DNA of 64,000 nt, taken from NCBI GenBank assembly GCA_031556475.1, contig JAVBSY010000025.1, forward strand, positions 1-64,000. The letters run 5' to 3'. Shown piece after piece: positions 62,308 through 64,000 of the stretch (within the stretch, counting starts at the first letter, position 1; every line of letters starts with the position of its first letter). Made by a program: the position numbers and the translations under genes. The stretch is from Azoarcus sp031556475. Lineage in GTDB: Bacteria > Pseudomonadota > Gammaproteobacteria > Burkholderiales > Rhodocyclaceae. The notes below the pieces were generated by a model. It searched no databases. It worked only from the letters and a program-made list of their open reading frames with translations, and was not told where the DNA came from.

Positions 62308-62928
62308 ATGGACCACTACATCGACCTGCGCGTGCGCCCCGACCCGGACATCGCCACGGCGCACATCCTGAACAGCCTGGGCGGCAAGCTGCATCTGGTC
62401 TTGGCCCGCCTCGGCGGCGGCGATATCGGCATCAGCTTCCCGCACTTCCGCCCGGGTGCACAGCCCGCTCGGGACGACACCCCCCGCGCCGCCGACAGCG
62501 CCCGCCAGGCGTACCGCCCCACGCTCGGCGACACTCTACGGCTGCACGGCAAGGGCGAACGCCTGCGACAACTGATGGCACTCGACTGGCTGGCGAGCCT
62601 GGGCGACTACGTAACGGCCACGGAACCACGCCCGGTTCCGCCCAACACCCAATACCGCGTCGTCACCCGCCGGCAAACCCATAGCAGCGCCGAGCGCATC
62701 CGCCGCCGCCAAATGAAACGCCACGGTTGGACCGAGCAGGAAGCCCAGGCACGCATCCCAGATTCGGTCGAAAAACGGCTGAACCTACCCTTCCTCAACC
62801 TGCACAGCCAGAGCACTAGCCAACCCTACCGTCTGTTCATCGAACACACGCCCTGCTGCGACAAACCGATCCCCGGCACATTCAACGCCTATGGCCTGAG
62901 TACCTCGGCCACCGTGCCGTGGTTTTGA
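62308..62928 (+). CDS. csy4: Type I-F crRNA endonuclease Csy4 (Cas6f)
   Basis: RNase (206 aa) that cuts each repeat below its hairpin and stays on the crRNA 3' stem. Catalytic His29 is present (GGKLHLVLARL), as is the Arg-rich helix THSSAERIRRRQMKRHGW that grips the stem, and the terminal FNAYGLSTSATVPWF. It begins three bases after csy3. It should also process the solitary repeat between cas3 and csy1. Confidence 0.95.
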   Translation: MDHYIDLRVRPDPDIATAHILNSLGGKLHLVLARLGGGDIGISFPHFRPGAQPARDDTPRAADSARQAYRPTLGDTLRLHGKGERLRQLMALDWLASLGDYVTATEPRPVPPNTQYRVVTRRQTHSSAERIRRRQMKRHGWTEQEAQARIPDSVEKRLNLPFLNLHSQSTSQPYRLFIEHTPCCDKPIPGTFNAYGLSTSATVPWF

Positions 62929-63057
62929 CCCTTTTTTGGCGGACACGCAGGAGGCCAATAAAAACAAAGACTTGACAAGAGTGATAGGGAAAGGGTCTAG
63001 CCCATCAAAACGGGCGGGAATGCCGGCAGCAAAGGCATTCCCACCTTTGTTGGGCTA
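62929..63057 (+). promoter_or_regulatory. CRISPR leader with nested inverted repeats
   Basis: The leader between csy4 and the first repeat holds a consensus TTGACA (62972-62977) but no good -10 box at the right distance. Its last 60 bp form a nested palindrome: outer arms TAGCCCA (62998-63004) and TGGGCTA (63051-63057), inner 9-bp stem GGGAATGCC (63016-63024) and GGCATTCCC (63034-63042). The outer arm touches the first repeat. Confidence 0.65.
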
Positions 63058-64000
63058 CTTCACTGCCGTATAGGCAGCTCAGAAATCGCGCTCGATTGGA
63101 ATCAGATCGATGAGGAGCTTCACTGCCGTATAGGCAGCTCAGAAACGCTGGAACCTCAGCCGGCGCGGGTTTCCGATCTTCACTGCCGTATAGGCAGCTC
63201 AGAAAAATGTCAATACCGTAGCCCATCAATTGCTTCCCTTCACTGCCGTATAGGCAGCTCAGAAAATTAAGCATGACCAAGACAGTTCTACGCTGCCCTT
63301 CACTGCCGTATAGGCAGCTCAGAAAGTATCAATTTTAGTTGCTATGCAAATGTGAGTCTTCACTGCCGTATAGGCAGCTCAGAAATTTGCGAAATAGTGT
63401 TTGACGCCATCTACGTCCTTCACTGCCGTATAGGCAGCTCAGAAAATCCCAAGCGCAGACACCAAAGCAACAAGAATCTTCACTGCCGTATAGGCAGCTC
63501 AGAAATTTTGGCTGTCGTCTCGCTTATTTTCTTTGTCCTTCACTGCCGTATAGGCAGCTCAGAAATCATCAGCGGGGGTTGGCCGGGCCTTGTCTTACTT
63601 CACTGCCGTATAGGCAGCTCAGAAAACAGGCTCTGTGATCGTGCTCGCGCCCGGCCTCTTCACTGCCGTATAGGCAGCTCAGAAAAACGATCACGCCGCC
63701 ACGGCCATTCACGATTACTTCACTGCCGTATAGGCAGCTCAGAAAACCAATCGATGCCCTTAGCCTCCGTTCCCATCCTTCACTGCCGTATAGGCAGCTC
63801 AGAAACGTACGCAGAAATGGCGGTAAAAGCGCCTGCTCTTCACTGCCGTATAGGCAGCTCAGAAAGAAGTCACCTTGACACAATGACGCCGTATTAACTT
63901 CACTGCCGTATAGGCAGCTCAGAAAGAGTGACGAGGCGCTGGCGCATGTGGCTTATGCTTCACTGCCGTATAGGCAGCTCAGAAAGGGCGCTCGGACGCT
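63058..64000 (+). CRISPR. Type I-F CRISPR array, 16 repeats visible, continues past the window
   Basis: 28-bp repeats, starting CTTCACTGCCGTATAGGCAG and ending CTCAGAAA, recur every 60 bp with 32-bp spacers. All 16 visible repeats are identical. Fifteen spacers are complete; the sixteenth is cut at the edge. The repeat holds a 5-bp stem CTGCC/GGCAG with loop GTATA, the Csy4 substrate. Perfect repeat identity, all different spacers and a complete cas set suggest an active array. The leader is on the csy4 side, so the newest spacers are at the left. Confidence 0.98.

Noticed and set aside
62972..63000. Full sigma-70 promoter in the CRISPR leader
   Set aside because: TTGACA is perfect but no acceptable -10 box lies 16-18 bp downstream, so I did not call a promoter.
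63086..64000. Open frames through the CRISPR array on both strands
   Set aside because: The 60-bp period is a multiple of three, so repeats translate into recurring HCRIGSSE or FLSCLYGSE strings; these are artefacts.

Overview
The window is GC-rich, tightly packed proteobacterial chromosome. The gene order leuS-lptE-holA-proA, clade II (Sec-type) nitrous oxide reductase genes, an AAHS-type organic acid transporter and zur-znuCB together suggest a denitrifying betaproteobacterium, most likely of the Rhodocyclales type. The species cannot be fixed from the sequence alone.

Layout. Positions 1-9000 hold a type I secretion adhesin locus on the minus strand: two tandem LapA-like RTX adhesins (the first cut by the window edge), a LuxR-type regulator, a HlyD adaptor and an LssB/LapB-type ABC exporter, next to a PilZ (c-di-GMP) protein and a chemoreceptor. 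Positions 11.5-13.8 kb hold zur, a tiny His-rich membrane protein, znuC and znuB behind a clear Zur-type palindrome. Positions 13.8-27.1 kb (minus strand) hold a BASS transporter, menA, a ubiE/menG methyltransferase and a full nos cluster (nosZ, two c-type cytochromes, a NosB-like protein, nosD, G, H, F, L, Y and a TlpA-like thioredoxin). Upstream lies a sensor cassette (heme-motif hybrid kinase, receiver-kinase, NarL-type regulator), then a plus-strand copper-delivery operon (SCO, PCuAC, SCO and unknown periplasmic proteins). One rare palindrome, CTAGGAATATTCCTAG, occurs before nosZ and again before the copper operon, which ties them into one probable regulon.

Positions 36.2-45.1 kb hold an IclR regulator divergent from a self-contained beta-oxidation operon (enoyl-CoA hydratase, hydroxyacyl-CoA dehydrogenase, oxoadipyl-type thiolase, family III CoA-transferase, acyl-CoA dehydrogenase, MFS importer) that looks built for a dicarboxylic or aromatic-derived acid such as adipate. 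Then come an RtcB-PrfH RNA/ribosome repair pair, an unrecognised gene, and the housekeeping block proA, holA, lptE, leuS.

Positions 54.0-64.0 kb hold a complete type I-F CRISPR-Cas system (cas1, cas2-3, csy1-4) and an array of at least 16 identical repeats running off the window. The most striking observation is in the cas3-csy1 gap. On the minus strand there is a compact stand-alone crRNA-like gene: one near-perfect CRISPR repeat, a 20-nt spacer, a degenerate second repeat, and an intrinsic terminator embedded in the 3' end of cas3. Its spacer matches 16 of 20 positions of a site about 60 bp away that carries the type I-F CC PAM and abuts the -35 element of the apparent csy1 promoter. This has the layout of a Cascade-guided cas autorepressor (CreR/CreA-like). 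The csy1 leader also carries a tiny ORF with a perfect Shine-Dalgarno, which leaves a CreT-like toxin module open as an alternative.
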